Shown piece by piece: positions 16,929 through 26,002 of a stretch of DNA of 35,600 nucleotides (positions within the stretch are counted from its first letter, which is position 1; each line of letters opens with the position of its first letter). The notes under the pieces are model-generated. The model searched no databases, was not told the DNA's origin, and saw only the letters and a list, made by a program, of their open reading frames with translations. Origin of the DNA: Bdellovibrionales bacterium. Its GTDB lineage: Bacteria; Bdellovibrionota; UBA2428. The position numbers were made by a program, and so were the translations under genes. Where the stretch lies: contig JAFEAR010000146.1 in NCBI GenBank assembly GCA_018266335.1, forward strand, positions 1-35,600, in the 5' to 3' direction.

Positions 16929-17776
16929 ATGTCCTCCTCGAATGTGGGCGGGGGCAGGTCGTCGAATTCATCGCCAAAGGAGCCTCCCGGCGGCGCTGGC
17001 GGGGGCGGTTGATTGGAACGGCTTCCGGTGCCTGCAGCGCGGCTGGCGCCATCGCCTGTTCCGATAGAGCTGGAGGTCGACGAAGAGCGCGCGTTGTTCG
17101 AGTGCGTAGTCGGGGCGGGAGCTCCTTCGTCGTCGATGCTTGCACCATTGCCGCCCGTAAATGCGGAACCGTCACCAAAGCGCAGATTGGCTTCGAAGGT
17201 GAGCAGCTCTTTGTTCTCAGGGTTCACCACCAAACGGTAGCGATCTACTTTAACGGCAGGAAACCAGCCGTCGAGTTGAAATAAAATGGTGAGCGCCTGA
17301 CGAATCGATAGCTCGGGAATATCTAGTTTCCACTGACCGGCGCCGATTGATTGCAAATCGCTGCCGTCGCCCCCTAAGCTAATGGAGGCCAAAAACTGTT
17401 TAAATGATTCTTCAAACTCGGGTGCGCTGCTGGCGGGCAATTGCTGAAAGCCAGCGGGTCGCGGAGCCGGTTGGCGTACAACGGAAATGTGATCTTGAAA
17501 AGCCTTCATATCGGTTATGAGTTTGCGCACCGAGTTTAGGTCGCCCTTCTGTTGCCACACCGAGGATATTGGCCACGAAAAAACAAGGAGCACGCCCACC
17601 ATGCCTAGAATAACGAGCGAGGCCTGAATCCATTTCTGCTGACGAATCTCGAGGCTTTCGTACTCGGAGACGATGCGCTCAAACCACGAGGATTCTTCGA
17701 TGCGCCGAATGGTGTCCAGTACGAAGGTTTTGGCCTTGACCATGTACGGCTCTAACGGGGCGGTTAAGCTACTCAT
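16925..17776 (-). CDS. gspM: Type II secretion system protein GspM with long low-complexity tail
   Basis: About 283 residues: a cytosolic helix, one membrane segment (about residues 50-72, WIQASLVILGMVGVLLVFSW), a coiled part and a periplasmic ferredoxin-like domain (to about 208). A tail of roughly 70 residues rich in Ser, Asn, Gly, Pro and Asp ends PPTFEEDM. GspM normally has about 150-170 residues, so the tail is extra. GspM binds GspL and helps to hold the assembly platform with GspE and GspF. ATG 17776 overlaps the gspL stop (ATGA); six extra upstream codons in the open frame are unlikely to be used. Confidence 0.85.
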   Translation of the reverse strand: MSSLTAPLEPYMVKAKTFVLDTIRRIEESSWFERIVSEYESLEIRQQKWIQASLVILGMVGVLLVFSWPISSVWQQKGDLNSVRKLITDMKAFQDHISVVRQPAPRPAGFQQLPASSAPEFEESFKQFLASISLGGDGSDLQSIGAGQWKLDIPELSIRQALTILFQLDGWFPAVKVDRYRLVVNPENKELLTFEANLRFGDGSAFTGGNGASIDDEGAPAPTTHSNNARSSSTSSSIGTGDGASRAAGTGSRSNQPPPPAPPGGSFGDEFDDLPPPTFEEDM

Positions 17777-19455
17777 TGTGCGGCTCCCTTCCATTTAGCT
17801 TTCATGACGAGCAATTTTCGGTCGCTGGGCGAGGTATCCAGAGAAATATCCGCGTAACCGCGACTCCGGAGCACGTTGCTGAGTTGCTCGAGTGTGCGTT
17901 TAGTGATCTCGGCATTGGGTGCTTCCTTGGGTGCAAAAGAGGATTGCACGCTGAGTCCTTGGCTTGCTTCGTTTACGGTGAGTTCTTTGAGTATGGCGCC
18001 CGAGGGAAGCGTTTCGGAAATATCCAAAAACACCTCCGTGCGGGAATGGCCCGTGGGGCCGTTGCCGGTTAGCTTGGCGCCTTCGGTGGAGAGCTTCTTC
18101 TTGCGTTCCTGTTCAAAAATTTCGCGCGAACGTTTGGGGTCGGCCGAAAATTTAACGGCGCGTTTACCAAGGTCCTTGTCGATCTTTGTAAATTCACCCA
18201 CCACTTCTTTTTGCAAACTCGAGCTCTGCATGGAGAGCAGCGCTGTTGAAATAGACTGGTAGCCAATCACGGCCGCCGCCGCAAAGCCCATACCCATCAC
18301 CACGCGCTTAATGTCCGGCTGCGCAAAGGTGGCCAGCATGGAGCTGAGCAATTTCTTCTGCGCGGTCATACGCTTGAAGTTTAGCCAGCCTCCGCTTGCG
18401 GTGTAGCTCCAGCGATGCGCAATGGCGAGTGCCACGCCAAAACTGCGTTCGCGCTCCATGGTGAGCGGAATGGCTTCGGTATGAAAGCCTTCAAAGATAG
18501 GCCACGAGTGAAAGGGCACGCGGAGTTCGTCGGACAAAAACTCTTTGAGCCCCTTAAGGCCCGAAAGTCCGCCGGTCAGGTACACGGCAAAGGGCAGGGT
18601 GCCAGCGTCGTTCTTGAAGGACTGCAAGGTTTGGTACAGTTCCACCACCACGGGGCGCAGTGCTGTTTTGATGGCATCACTGATTTCCGAAGTCAGTGAG
18701 TCGCCTTTGCCTTCGTCGCTTTGAATTTCGGCGCGGTGAATGAGCCACTGCAGAGCTTCCTCGAGGGAAAGGCCATTTTTTTCACGAATCCATTGCACCA
18801 ATTCTCCGCTGCCGCGGTGAATAGTGCGAACCTCGAGGATTTGTCCGGGAACAGTCTCCTTCAGTTTGCGATTGGCAAATTGTGGGCGCGAACCACGCAA
18901 AAAAGCGATCTTCGCTGTGGAATAGCCCAAATCGCACACGGCGTAGGGGTTGCCGGTGGTTCCGGCGGGCAAATTTTGGTTGAGCGCCAGCTGGGCGAGG
19001 GCTTCGACATCCGAGAAGTATGCATTCACTAGCACGCCGCTTTCTTCGGCGAGCCCATCAATTTGCGCTACGGAATCGCGCGGCATTAAGCCCGCCAAGA
19101 AGCGGCTCATTTTGCCGGCCTTCCCAGTCGGGCGGATCTCTAAAATGTGATTGCTAATGTCAAAGGGCAGCGAGTCTTCGAAGTCGCCATAAATAGCGGC
19201 CTCTACTTTTTTGATATTGGAAAAAGGAAACTCGAAGGCGCGCACAATGAGGGGCTGCGCGCTGGTGCCCAGGCCGATACGCTCGCCCGTAATTCCGCTG
19301 TTCTCAAAGAACGCGCGCAGCTGTGTACCAGGCGAGACGCCGCTTTCGCGCGTCAACTCGTAAAGGCCCACCAACCTGCGCGTGCGGCCGTGTGTTTCGA
19401 TTTCCGCCAATCGAATGAGCGAGCTACCAACGTCGATACCGAGGGAACGAGTCAT
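17773..19455 (-). CDS. gspL: Type II secretion system protein GspL (PilM-like cytoplasmic domain)
   Basis: The 560-residue protein begins with an actin-like PilM-type domain (SLGIDVGSSLIRLAEIE at the start, VCDLGYSTAKIAFLRG near 170, VYLTGGLSGLKGLKEFLSDE near 295). A membrane helix lies near 395-415 (VMGMGFAAAAVIGYQSI), followed by a coiled part and a periplasmic ferredoxin-like domain (about 485-560). GspL recruits the ATPase GspE to the inner membrane and binds GspM. It is longer than enterobacterial GspL (about 400 residues), partly because of the complete actin-like domain. ATG 19455 overlaps the gspK stop (ATGA). Confidence 0.9.
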   Translation of the reverse strand: MTRSLGIDVGSSLIRLAEIETHGRTRRLVGLYELTRESGVSPGTQLRAFFENSGITGERIGLGTSAQPLIVRAFEFPFSNIKKVEAAIYGDFEDSLPFDISNHILEIRPTGKAGKMSRFLAGLMPRDSVAQIDGLAEESGVLVNAYFSDVEALAQLALNQNLPAGTTGNPYAVCDLGYSTAKIAFLRGSRPQFANRKLKETVPGQILEVRTIHRGSGELVQWIREKNGLSLEEALQWLIHRAEIQSDEGKGDSLTSEISDAIKTALRPVVVELYQTLQSFKNDAGTLPFAVYLTGGLSGLKGLKEFLSDELRVPFHSWPIFEGFHTEAIPLTMERERSFGVALAIAHRWSYTASGGWLNFKRMTAQKKLLSSMLATFAQPDIKRVVMGMGFAAAAVIGYQSISTALLSMQSSSLQKEVVGEFTKIDKDLGKRAVKFSADPKRSREIFEQERKKKLSTEGAKLTGNGPTGHSRTEVFLDISETLPSGAILKELTVNEASQGLSVQSSFAPKEAPNAEITKRTLEQLSNVLRSRGYADISLDTSPSDRKLLVMKAKWKGAAQ

Positions 19456-20576
19456 AGAACTTCCTCCACACTAACGGTCAGGGGATCCTGCAGTTTGCCG
19501 GGTTTGTTTTTATCTTTGGGGTCTTTGCTGAGTTCTTCCGGAAAGCGTACACCTAATTTGAGGGTGCGTTTAAGGTCGCCCACAATGCCCGAGGCTTCCA
19601 CGTAAAACACCGTTTCGCGCGTGGTTGGTTTGAGCTCCGGAGGAACTTTAAAGGTGCGGCCGCCTTTAATGTCCGGATCGCCCTGAATCCATTTGGCTAG
19701 GTCATCGAGTGTTTCAAAATTTTGTTCGCGGCGTTTGACGCTTATATATGCGAGGTCTTCGTTAGTGAGTTTGGGTTCCCATATTTTCAAGCGGTCTACC
19801 GATACGTAGTTCGGATTGATATCGAGCGAGGTATTGAGCGCCGAAAGGTGGGGGGCGATGCGCTTGACCAGGTCGTCGTTCCAGTTCTCTAGCATGTAGA
19901 GCTCCGAGAGCTTGGGTATGCGATCATTGCGCGGACGGTACGGGGGATTCTGCCGGTCATAGTAGCGCAGCTCATCGCCACCGCTCTTGGCGTCGTTGTC
20001 GGCGTCAATCCAATCGATGACGGGGTTGATCAAGTCGTCTACGCGCAGGCCACGGTAGAGTTTGTCGAACTCCTCATCTTGCAGCATGCCCTCAATTAGT
20101 TGAACGAATTGTTTTTGCACGGTTTCGGCAACTTCTTTGGAACTACGGCGATGCGGATTGGCGTCGAGCAGGTTGATAGGAATTTTAGAACCTTCGGACG
20201 TTGCCACCGATGTAATTTTACCGGGCCACTTGGCTTCCGTCATGGCGTCGAGCGGCAGATTGGGCAGCGGAAACGACCAGATACCATCTAGCACTTGCGG
20301 AGTCAGGCCCGGAATAGCCATGCCCGCGCCCGCGCCGTCTTTAAAGTCGCGAACCTGCTTGTAGAGTCTAAAGCGTAGCATGGCCATGCGGGCCGAAGAT
20401 TGAGCCAAGTACAGCGCCTGAACCCGGTCGCGAGCATTGCGCGCTATGCGTAAATCAATGCGGCTAGCTGCAATGAGCTCTACGCTTAGGACGGTAAGTA
20501 AAGCGAGCGACATGAGCACCATAATAAGCGCAACGCCGGACTCGTTCTTACGGTGAGGAAGCAGGGTCGGGGTCAT
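19452..20576 (-). CDS. gspK: Type II secretion minor pseudopilin GspK
   Basis: The 374-residue protein has a prepilin-type start: a basic leader ending NESG, cut before VALIMVLMSLALLTVLSVE. The residue at mature position 5 is not Glu, as usual for GspK, which caps the pseudopilus tip. The large periplasmic domain includes IDLRIARNARDRVQALYLAQ, a segment DWIDADNDAKSGGDE that fits the family's calcium-binding/alpha domain, and LSELYMLENW. Its start overlaps the gspJ stop by four bases, and its stop overlaps the gspL start. Confidence 0.93.
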   Translation of the reverse strand: MTPTLLPHRKNESGVALIMVLMSLALLTVLSVELIAASRIDLRIARNARDRVQALYLAQSSARMAMLRFRLYKQVRDFKDGAGAGMAIPGLTPQVLDGIWSFPLPNLPLDAMTEAKWPGKITSVATSEGSKIPINLLDANPHRRSSKEVAETVQKQFVQLIEGMLQDEEFDKLYRGLRVDDLINPVIDWIDADNDAKSGGDELRYYDRQNPPYRPRNDRIPKLSELYMLENWNDDLVKRIAPHLSALNTSLDINPNYVSVDRLKIWEPKLTNEDLAYISVKRREQNFETLDDLAKWIQGDPDIKGGRTFKVPPELKPTTRETVFYVEASGIVGDLKRTLKLGVRFPEELSKDPKDKNKPGKLQDPLTVSVEEVL

Positions 20577-21358
20577 TGCGCCGCTCCATTCGGGTCCGAG
20601 GTGACCCCTTGCATGGCTTGAGTCTTAAAGGCGGCAATGGGTGATTTAAGCACGGCTTCTACCGGACGGACAATAAGCGTGAGTTTCATGATTTCTACTT
20701 TGCGCCGTGAATTGGCGGGAGGGTCGGGCAGGAACTCCAAGTAAATTTTTACCGCAGGCGGAAGAGTGTCCTTGGTGTCGGTTCCGTCGGTGTCCCATTT
20801 GTCGCCCCAGCGATCGTTCTTGTCATCCCAGTAGCTGAGTTTGAACGACTTAACTCCACCTAGGAGTTTGAATTGGTGAAACTTATCCGGATTCTCGCGG
20901 TCAAACAGGCTCACGGCGCGGGCCGATTCAGCACGAATTAGTTCATCGTTGCTAAGTTGGTAGGTTACGAAGTGTTCTTCATTTTCGGGAGCGTCCACGT
21001 ACAGGCGTTGGTGCGTGCGAGTGCTAAAGAACACATCGCTTTCGTGGCCCTGAAAGATCGTTACGGGCGTTGGCTTAACGGGGGCAGGAATGGTGCCGTC
21101 TGACTTTGGCGTTACCGGATACCAGCCCAAATCTTCGGTGGTTACCAAGTAAGCTGCTCGCAAATCGCGTTCCATCATGGAGAGAGCCGCACGCGCGCCC
21201 TGTAGAATTTCGGTTTTTTGATCGATGTCTTCTTTGGCTGAAATTGTTGCGCGCACGACTTGAAACAACGTGGTCGCTAGGAAAAACAGCAACAGCGAAA
21301 CGAGCAATACTTCAAGCAAAGTGAATCCGGAATTAGGCGTAGGTGAGGAAGCTCTCAT
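20573..21358 (-). CDS. gspJ: Type II secretion minor pseudopilin GspJ
   Basis: The protein has 261 residues. The prepilin peptidase site is SG-FTLLEVLLVSLLLFFLAT with Glu at mature position 5, followed by the ARAALSMMERDLRAAYL helix typical of GspJ and a beta-rich globular domain. GspJ is a minor pseudopilin that forms the tip complex with GspI and GspK. The start overlaps the gspI stop (ATGA). Confidence 0.92.
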   Translation of the reverse strand: MRASSPTPNSGFTLLEVLLVSLLLFFLATTLFQVVRATISAKEDIDQKTEILQGARAALSMMERDLRAAYLVTTEDLGWYPVTPKSDGTIPAPVKPTPVTIFQGHESDVFFSTRTHQRLYVDAPENEEHFVTYQLSNDELIRAESARAVSLFDRENPDKFHQFKLLGGVKSFKLSYWDDKNDRWGDKWDTDGTDTKDTLPPAVKIYLEFLPDPPANSRRKVEIMKLTLIVRPVEAVLKSPIAAFKTQAMQGVTSDPNGAAQ

Positions 21359-21900
21359 TCTTCCCCCGTTGTAGTGAGTTCAATTTTTGGTTTGGCGGGC
21401 ACAAGGTGCGTGACCAGAGGCAGTGTGTAATTTTTACCAAATTCTTTCCATTGAATATCAACGTGGAGCTCGACAAAGTTATTCTTGAAAGTCTTGTTGA
21501 GGTTGGCAAGGACAAGTTTGAGTTCGTCGGCCTTTTTGTCGGCCACTTCTTCGTCGGCTCCCAAACTCTTCATGAAGCCAGCAATGATTTCGCGTGTGAA
21601 CTTGATGGTGGATTCTTTAACTTCGGCTTTCCACGAAAAGCGACTATTGGGTTCGTCAAAAGTGCCGCCGTCGTTACCGATGGTGGCCGCGACGCCGTCC
21701 TTATCGAGTTGTTTTTGGTATTTGAGCTCGAGTTCGGCCATTTTGCTTTGGGCAAGCTGAGTGGCTTCGAACATTCTTTGGCTCTCTACGACGTTGCGCA
21801 AGCTGGTGGTGCGCGCCTGCGTGACGGCAAAAATAGACAAGCCAAAAATAAGAATGGCCGCAAGAATTTCGATCAGTGTAAAGCCCGCGTTCCGCTTCAT
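21355..21900 (-). CDS. gspI: Type II secretion minor pseudopilin GspI
   Basis: About 181 residues. The prepilin site AG-FTLIEILAAILIFGLSIF has Glu at +5 and is followed by ATQLAQSKMAELELKY, the GspI-type helix end. ATG 21900 was chosen over the longer open frame (to 22080): it starts directly at the leader MKRNAG and overlaps the gspH stop by four bases. GspI helps to nucleate the pseudopilus tip with GspJ and GspK. Confidence 0.92.
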   Translation of the reverse strand: MKRNAGFTLIEILAAILIFGLSIFAVTQARTTSLRNVVESQRMFEATQLAQSKMAELELKYQKQLDKDGVAATIGNDGGTFDEPNSRFSWKAEVKESTIKFTREIIAGFMKSLGADEEVADKKADELKLVLANLNKTFKNNFVELHVDIQWKEFGKNYTLPLVTHLVPAKPKIELTTTGEE

Positions 21901-22496
21901 AGGCCGTTCTCCACTTGAATGCGAACGCGTCCTGTGAGCGGTTGTATAGTAACGTTGTAGCTCTGTTTTTCTTCTTTGCCTTCTTCGGCCAGACGGACCG
22001 TGGCCTCGTCGATGAGTCCGTTGGGGTAGGCGTAGATACTGACCTTTCCCTTGGTGACGGGCGTGGTTCCCAGGCGCCATGATTCAACCTGGGCAATGTG
22101 CACGCCGCGCGGCACGGCGCCAATAATGCCGGAGCCTACGTTGCTAAAGGCGGGTTCATCGCTTTCTTTGTTCTTGTCGTCCGAAAAAATGCTTTTGTTC
22201 TTGTTGTATGGACTAAATTCTTTGCGCGCTTTATCCACCGGAAGTTCTCCGGGATTGGTGGCTTCTACGCTCCAGGTTTGGGCGTCGAGGTCGATCAGAA
22301 TACGGTGCAGTTTACCCGTCAGTACAGACTGGTCGTAGGCAAAGCGCACGACGGAGCCAAAGCGACGCACGCCCGACTGCACGCTCACGCGAAACAGACT
22401 GTTCATTTTGGGGAGCATGGCCGAGGCTAAGAGGGCGAGCAGGGCCACGACTGCCAATAACTCCAGCAGTGTGAATCCCCACTTGCCCTTTTTCAT
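21897..22496 (-). CDS. gspH: Type II secretion minor pseudopilin GspH
   Basis: The 199-residue protein has the prepilin site WG-FTLLELLAVVALLALLAS with Glu at +5 and a GspH/FimT-like globular domain (SGVRRFGSVVRFAYDQSVLT, then HRILIDLDAQTWSVE). A charged insertion, FSDDKNKESDE, lies in the middle. GspH links the pseudopilus tip to the GspG fibre. It starts 15 bases after gspG. Confidence 0.9.
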   Translation of the reverse strand: MKKGKWGFTLLELLAVVALLALLASAMLPKMNSLFRVSVQSGVRRFGSVVRFAYDQSVLTGKLHRILIDLDAQTWSVEATNPGELPVDKARKEFSPYNKNKSIFSDDKNKESDEPAFSNVGSGIIGAVPRGVHIAQVESWRLGTTPVTKGKVSIYAYPNGLIDEATVRLAEEGKEEKQSYNVTIQPLTGRVRIQVENGL

Positions 22497-22511
22497 GAAT
22501 TCGCGATTTGC

Positions 22512-22988
22512 TCAGTCCTCGCCCGAGCAAATGTCCTTGTTGTTGCCATCGCCACCTTCGGCGCCGTCGGCACCTAGGCTGCAGATCTTAAAGTGAATGC
22601 CATCGTCGCAGCTGTATTTGAAGTCGCTACCGAAGGGGTCTTTCGGCACGGCTTTGGCGCCGCCCAGGTAACCTTCGGGATCGTAGTTCGTGCAGGTGCG
22701 GCCGCCCGAGGGTTGGCTAATAAGTGCTTGTAGGCCTTGCTCACCCGTGGGGTAAAAGCCGCAGTCCAGACGATAGCGATCCAGGTTGCCTTCGAGCTGC
22801 TTGATTTGCAGTTTGGTGGCTGACACTTTACCGCGGCCCAAGGAGCCGAAGATTTTGGGCGCCACAATCGAGATCACAATGCCGAGCAAACCGAGTACGG
22901 CCAAAATCTCGAGCAGCGTAAAGCCGGCGCGCGACTTGGGGCGCTGACGGCGTCCGATAAGACGGAGGGTGAGGGATTTGAGGTTCAT
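22512..22988 (-). CDS. gspG: Type II secretion major pseudopilin GspG
   Basis: The 158-residue protein has a leader of about 22 residues, then the cleavage site AG-FTLLEILAVLGLLGIVIS with Glu at +5. The family's signature follows: LDRYRLDCGFYPTGEQGLQA, then DPWG-like KDPFGSDFKYSC and CSLGADGAEGGDGNN, the calcium-binding C-terminal loop. It has five cysteines, more than typical enterobacterial GspG, suggesting disulfides. GspG polymerises into the pseudopilus that pushes substrates through GspD. It starts 38 bases after gspF. Confidence 0.96.
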   Translation of the reverse strand: MNLKSLTLRLIGRRQRPKSRAGFTLLEILAVLGLLGIVISIVAPKIFGSLGRGKVSATKLQIKQLEGNLDRYRLDCGFYPTGEQGLQALISQPSGGRTCTNYDPEGYLGGAKAVPKDPFGSDFKYSCDDGIHFKICSLGADGAEGGDGNNKDICSGED

Positions 22989-23026
22989 GTGTAAGGTCTC
23001 CTTTCGTTTACGGGTCTAGGTTGAAA

Positions 23027-24271
23027 TCAACCAAATTCGTTCATGTCGAAGATCGGCAGCAAAACGCCCATCACGATGAAGCCTACGAGCACGGCCATGA
23101 CGATCATCATGACGGGCTCCAGAATTCCCGTGAGGGCGCCGAGCGCCGTTTCGATTTGTTGCTCATAGTTTTCGGCCACCGACAGTAGCATGGCCTCTAG
23201 CTCACCGGACTTTTCGCCCACGCCCACCATGTGCACCACGATGGGCGGGAATTCACCGCTGGCCTTCATGGTGACGGCAAGCGAGCGACCTTCGGACACT
23301 TGGGTAGAAGCCTTCTCGATGGTGTCTTCGAACACGGCATTGTCCACCACGTTGCGCGTAATTTCGAGGGCGGCCAGCATAGGTACGCCGCTTGAAAGCA
23401 GAGTGCCCAGCGTGCGCGCAAAGCGCGCCACGCAAATACGGCGCATGAGCACTGATACCACGGGCAGCTTGAGCAGGCGCGCATCCTTCACGGCGCGGCC
23501 GTGCGGCGTTTTTATGTAGCGCTCAATGAACACGGCGCAAATAAACGCCACGGCGCCCACGTAGAGCCCCCAGTTCTGAATAAAATCCGAAATCGCAATG
23601 AGAATAATGGTGGGCATGGGAAGCGTCTTCTTCATGTCCACGAAGATCTTGGTAATTTGCGGCACCACCTTTACGAAGATCACAACGAGTACGGCAAAAC
23701 CCACCACCACCATGATGATGGGGTAGAGAAGCGAGCCCATAACTTTGTTTTTGAGCTTTTCTTGGTTCTCCGACAAATCAGCCAAACGCAGGAGCACCAC
23801 ATCCAGGCGGCCCGAGCTCTCGCCAGCCTTTACCATGTTCACGTACACGCGGCTAAAGGTGGCCGGATGCATGGCAAAGCCATCGCCCAGCGAACGACCT
23901 TCTTTAACCATTTGTCGCACGCTCATCAGAATGCCCTTGAGCTTGGGGTGTTCAATTTGGTCGACGAGCGCGTTTAAACTTTCGACGATGGGCACGTGTG
24001 CTTTAACGAGCGTGGCCAATTGGCGGGTCATGTTGGCGAGTTCTTCGGATTTAATTTTTCCGAAGGGACTCGAGGTGGCCGAGGGCGCGGCCATCGCGGT
24101 GCCGCCGCCGCCCGCCGAGCCCACGAGCGAGCCTTCGGCCAGAACCACCGAAATGGGCGTAAGGCCCTGGGCGCGCGCCTTCGTGCGGGCCGTCTTAACG
24201 GAGTCCGCATCGATTTTTACTTTTACGTTCCGACCACTCGCATCGGAGGCGCTGACTTCGTAAACGGCCAT
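23027..24271 (-). CDS. gspF: Type II secretion inner-membrane platform protein GspF
   Basis: The 414-residue protein has the two tandem GspF/PilC cytoplasmic domains (LANMTRQLATLVKAHVPIVE near 77 and CVARFARTLGTLLSSGVPML near 281). Its membrane helices lie near 180-205, 225-250 and 385-405, with the C-terminal family motif LEPVMMIVMAVLVGFIVMGV. It is the polytopic core of the assembly platform, contacting GspE and GspL. A Gly/Ala-rich linker sits between residues 52 and 68. It starts eight bases after the gspE stop. Confidence 0.96.
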   Translation of the reverse strand: MAVYEVSASDASGRNVKVKIDADSVKTARTKARAQGLTPISVVLAEGSLVGSAGGGGTAMAAPSATSSPFGKIKSEELANMTRQLATLVKAHVPIVESLNALVDQIEHPKLKGILMSVRQMVKEGRSLGDGFAMHPATFSRVYVNMVKAGESSGRLDVVLLRLADLSENQEKLKNKVMGSLLYPIIMVVVGFAVLVVIFVKVVPQITKIFVDMKKTLPMPTIILIAISDFIQNWGLYVGAVAFICAVFIERYIKTPHGRAVKDARLLKLPVVSVLMRRICVARFARTLGTLLSSGVPMLAALEITRNVVDNAVFEDTIEKASTQVSEGRSLAVTMKASGEFPPIVVHMVGVGEKSGELEAMLLSVAENYEQQIETALGALTGILEPVMMIVMAVLVGFIVMGVLLPIFDMNEFG

Positions 24272-24279
24272 GGGTCTCC

Positions 24280-25998
24280 TTAGTTATCCAACTGAGTCAT
24301 CCGGATGAGCTCCTCGAGCGAGGTGCTGCCGGCCAAAAGTTTTTCTACCGCCGAATCGCGCAGGGATTTCATGCCCTCGATGACGGCCTGTTTGCGGATG
24401 CTTCCGGCATCCGTGCGTTTAAGGATGAGGGCGCGAATCGGATCGCTCACCACCATGAGTTCGTTAATGGCCGATCGCCCTTGGTAACCCGTAAAGCGAC
24501 ATTCGTTGCAACCCTTCGGACGGCGAATGGTGGGCTTGGGCGTGTGGTACTGATTAATTAAAATATCGCGCGAAAGATCCGCAGATTTTAGCTCTTCATC
24601 CGTAGGTTCTACGGTCTCCGCACAGTGCGAGCACACGCGGCGAATGAGTCGCTGCGCCAGAATGCCCACCACGGACGAACTCACTAGGAAGGGCTCAATG
24701 CCCATGTCCATCAAACGGGTGATGGCGCCGGGCGCGTCGTTCGTGTGCAGGGTGGAGAGCACCAAGTGACCCGTGAGTGAGGCGTTGATGGCGATTTCGG
24801 CGGTCTCGCGGTCACGAATCTCACCGACCATCACCACGTCTGGATCTTGGCGCAGAATGGCGCGCAAACCAGAAGCAAAGGTGAGTCCCACCTTGGCGTT
24901 CACGGCAATTTGGCCCACACCCGGAATTTGATACTCGATGGGGTCTTCCACGGTGATGATGTTGCGCTCGGGCGAGTTGATGTTCTTCAAGCACGCCGAC
25001 AGCGTGGTGGATTTACCGGAACCGGTGGGGCCCGTAACTAGAAAGATGCCGTACTTGCGGTCGGTGAGTTCGGTGATGACTTCGCGCTGCTTGTCGCCGA
25101 AGCCCAAGGTTTTGAGGTCCAGCACGACGCTCGATTTGTCGAGCAAACGCATGACGAGTCGCTCGCCCGCAGCAACGGGAACCACCGAAAGACGAATATC
25201 GATTTCGCGGCCGGCGATTTTAATTTTTACCCGGCCGTCCTGCGGAATGCGTTTTTCGGCGATGTTCAGCTCGGCCATGACTTTAATCCGCGAGGCAATG
25301 GCCGCGTGGAGCTGCTTGGGCGCTTGGTAAATATCGTAGAGTAAGCCGTCCACCCGAAAGCGCACGGACACGAATTTTTCGAAGGGCTCAATGTGAATAT
25401 CCGAGGCCTTTTCCTTTACGGCGCGGAACATAAGGCTGTTCACGAAGCGAATTACGGGGGCTTCGTCGTCGCCGGCCTCGAGCAAGTCCACAGTTTCGGA
25501 GAGGTCTACGTCGTAGTCGTCGACTTCTTCTTCCAAACCTTGAATCAGGTTTTCGCTGCGTTCGAACACGCGGTTAATGGCGTCTTCGAGTTTGGGGCTG
25601 GTGGTGAGCACGATTTCTACGTCGCGTTTGAACTGCAGTTTGAGTGCGTCGAGTGCGGCGTAGTGAAAGGGGTCAATCACGGCCACGCGCACGTACTGCT
25701 CGGTGGAGAGGATAGGGAGCAGGTGGTTTTCGCGGCAGTACTGAATGCTTAGGCCCTCGACCACTTTGGGGTCGATGTCGTTGGGCTTAAGGTCGTCCAC
25801 AAAGGGAATGCCCAGCTGCACGGCGAGGGCCTTGGCAATGTCCTCGGGCTTGAGCAAGTTTTTCTCGATCAAAATCTCGCCGACCTTCTTTTGCGTTTCG
25901 CGCTGGGTGCGCAGAACGTCTTCAAGGTCGGCCGGCTTCAGGCCCGCTTGCTTGATAAGGTAGTCGCCAATTTTGCGTTCGAGAGATTGGTAAGCCAT
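24280..25998 (-). CDS. gspE: Type II secretion ATPase GspE
   Basis: The 572-residue protein has an N-terminal MshEN-type domain (about 1-150) that binds GspL. The secretion ATPase core shows DIHIEPF, the Walker A GPTGSGKSTT (near 323), an Asp box ITVEDPIEYQIPGVGQ, a Walker B VMVGEIRDRETAEIA and a His box TGHLVLSTLHTNDA. The four-cysteine zinc motif (CSHC near 452, CNEC near 495) is complete. It powers pseudopilus assembly from the cytoplasmic face of the inner membrane. It starts four bases after the gspD stop. Confidence 0.97.
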   Translation of the reverse strand: MAYQSLERKIGDYLIKQAGLKPADLEDVLRTQRETQKKVGEILIEKNLLKPEDIAKALAVQLGIPFVDDLKPNDIDPKVVEGLSIQYCRENHLLPILSTEQYVRVAVIDPFHYAALDALKLQFKRDVEIVLTTSPKLEDAINRVFERSENLIQGLEEEVDDYDVDLSETVDLLEAGDDEAPVIRFVNSLMFRAVKEKASDIHIEPFEKFVSVRFRVDGLLYDIYQAPKQLHAAIASRIKVMAELNIAEKRIPQDGRVKIKIAGREIDIRLSVVPVAAGERLVMRLLDKSSVVLDLKTLGFGDKQREVITELTDRKYGIFLVTGPTGSGKSTTLSACLKNINSPERNIITVEDPIEYQIPGVGQIAVNAKVGLTFASGLRAILRQDPDVVMVGEIRDRETAEIAINASLTGHLVLSTLHTNDAPGAITRLMDMGIEPFLVSSSVVGILAQRLIRRVCSHCAETVEPTDEELKSADLSRDILINQYHTPKPTIRRPKGCNECRFTGYQGRSAINELMVVSDPIRALILKRTDAGSIRKQAVIEGMKSLRDSAVEKLLAGSTSLEELIRMTQLDN

Positions 25999-26002
25999 GG
26001 TG

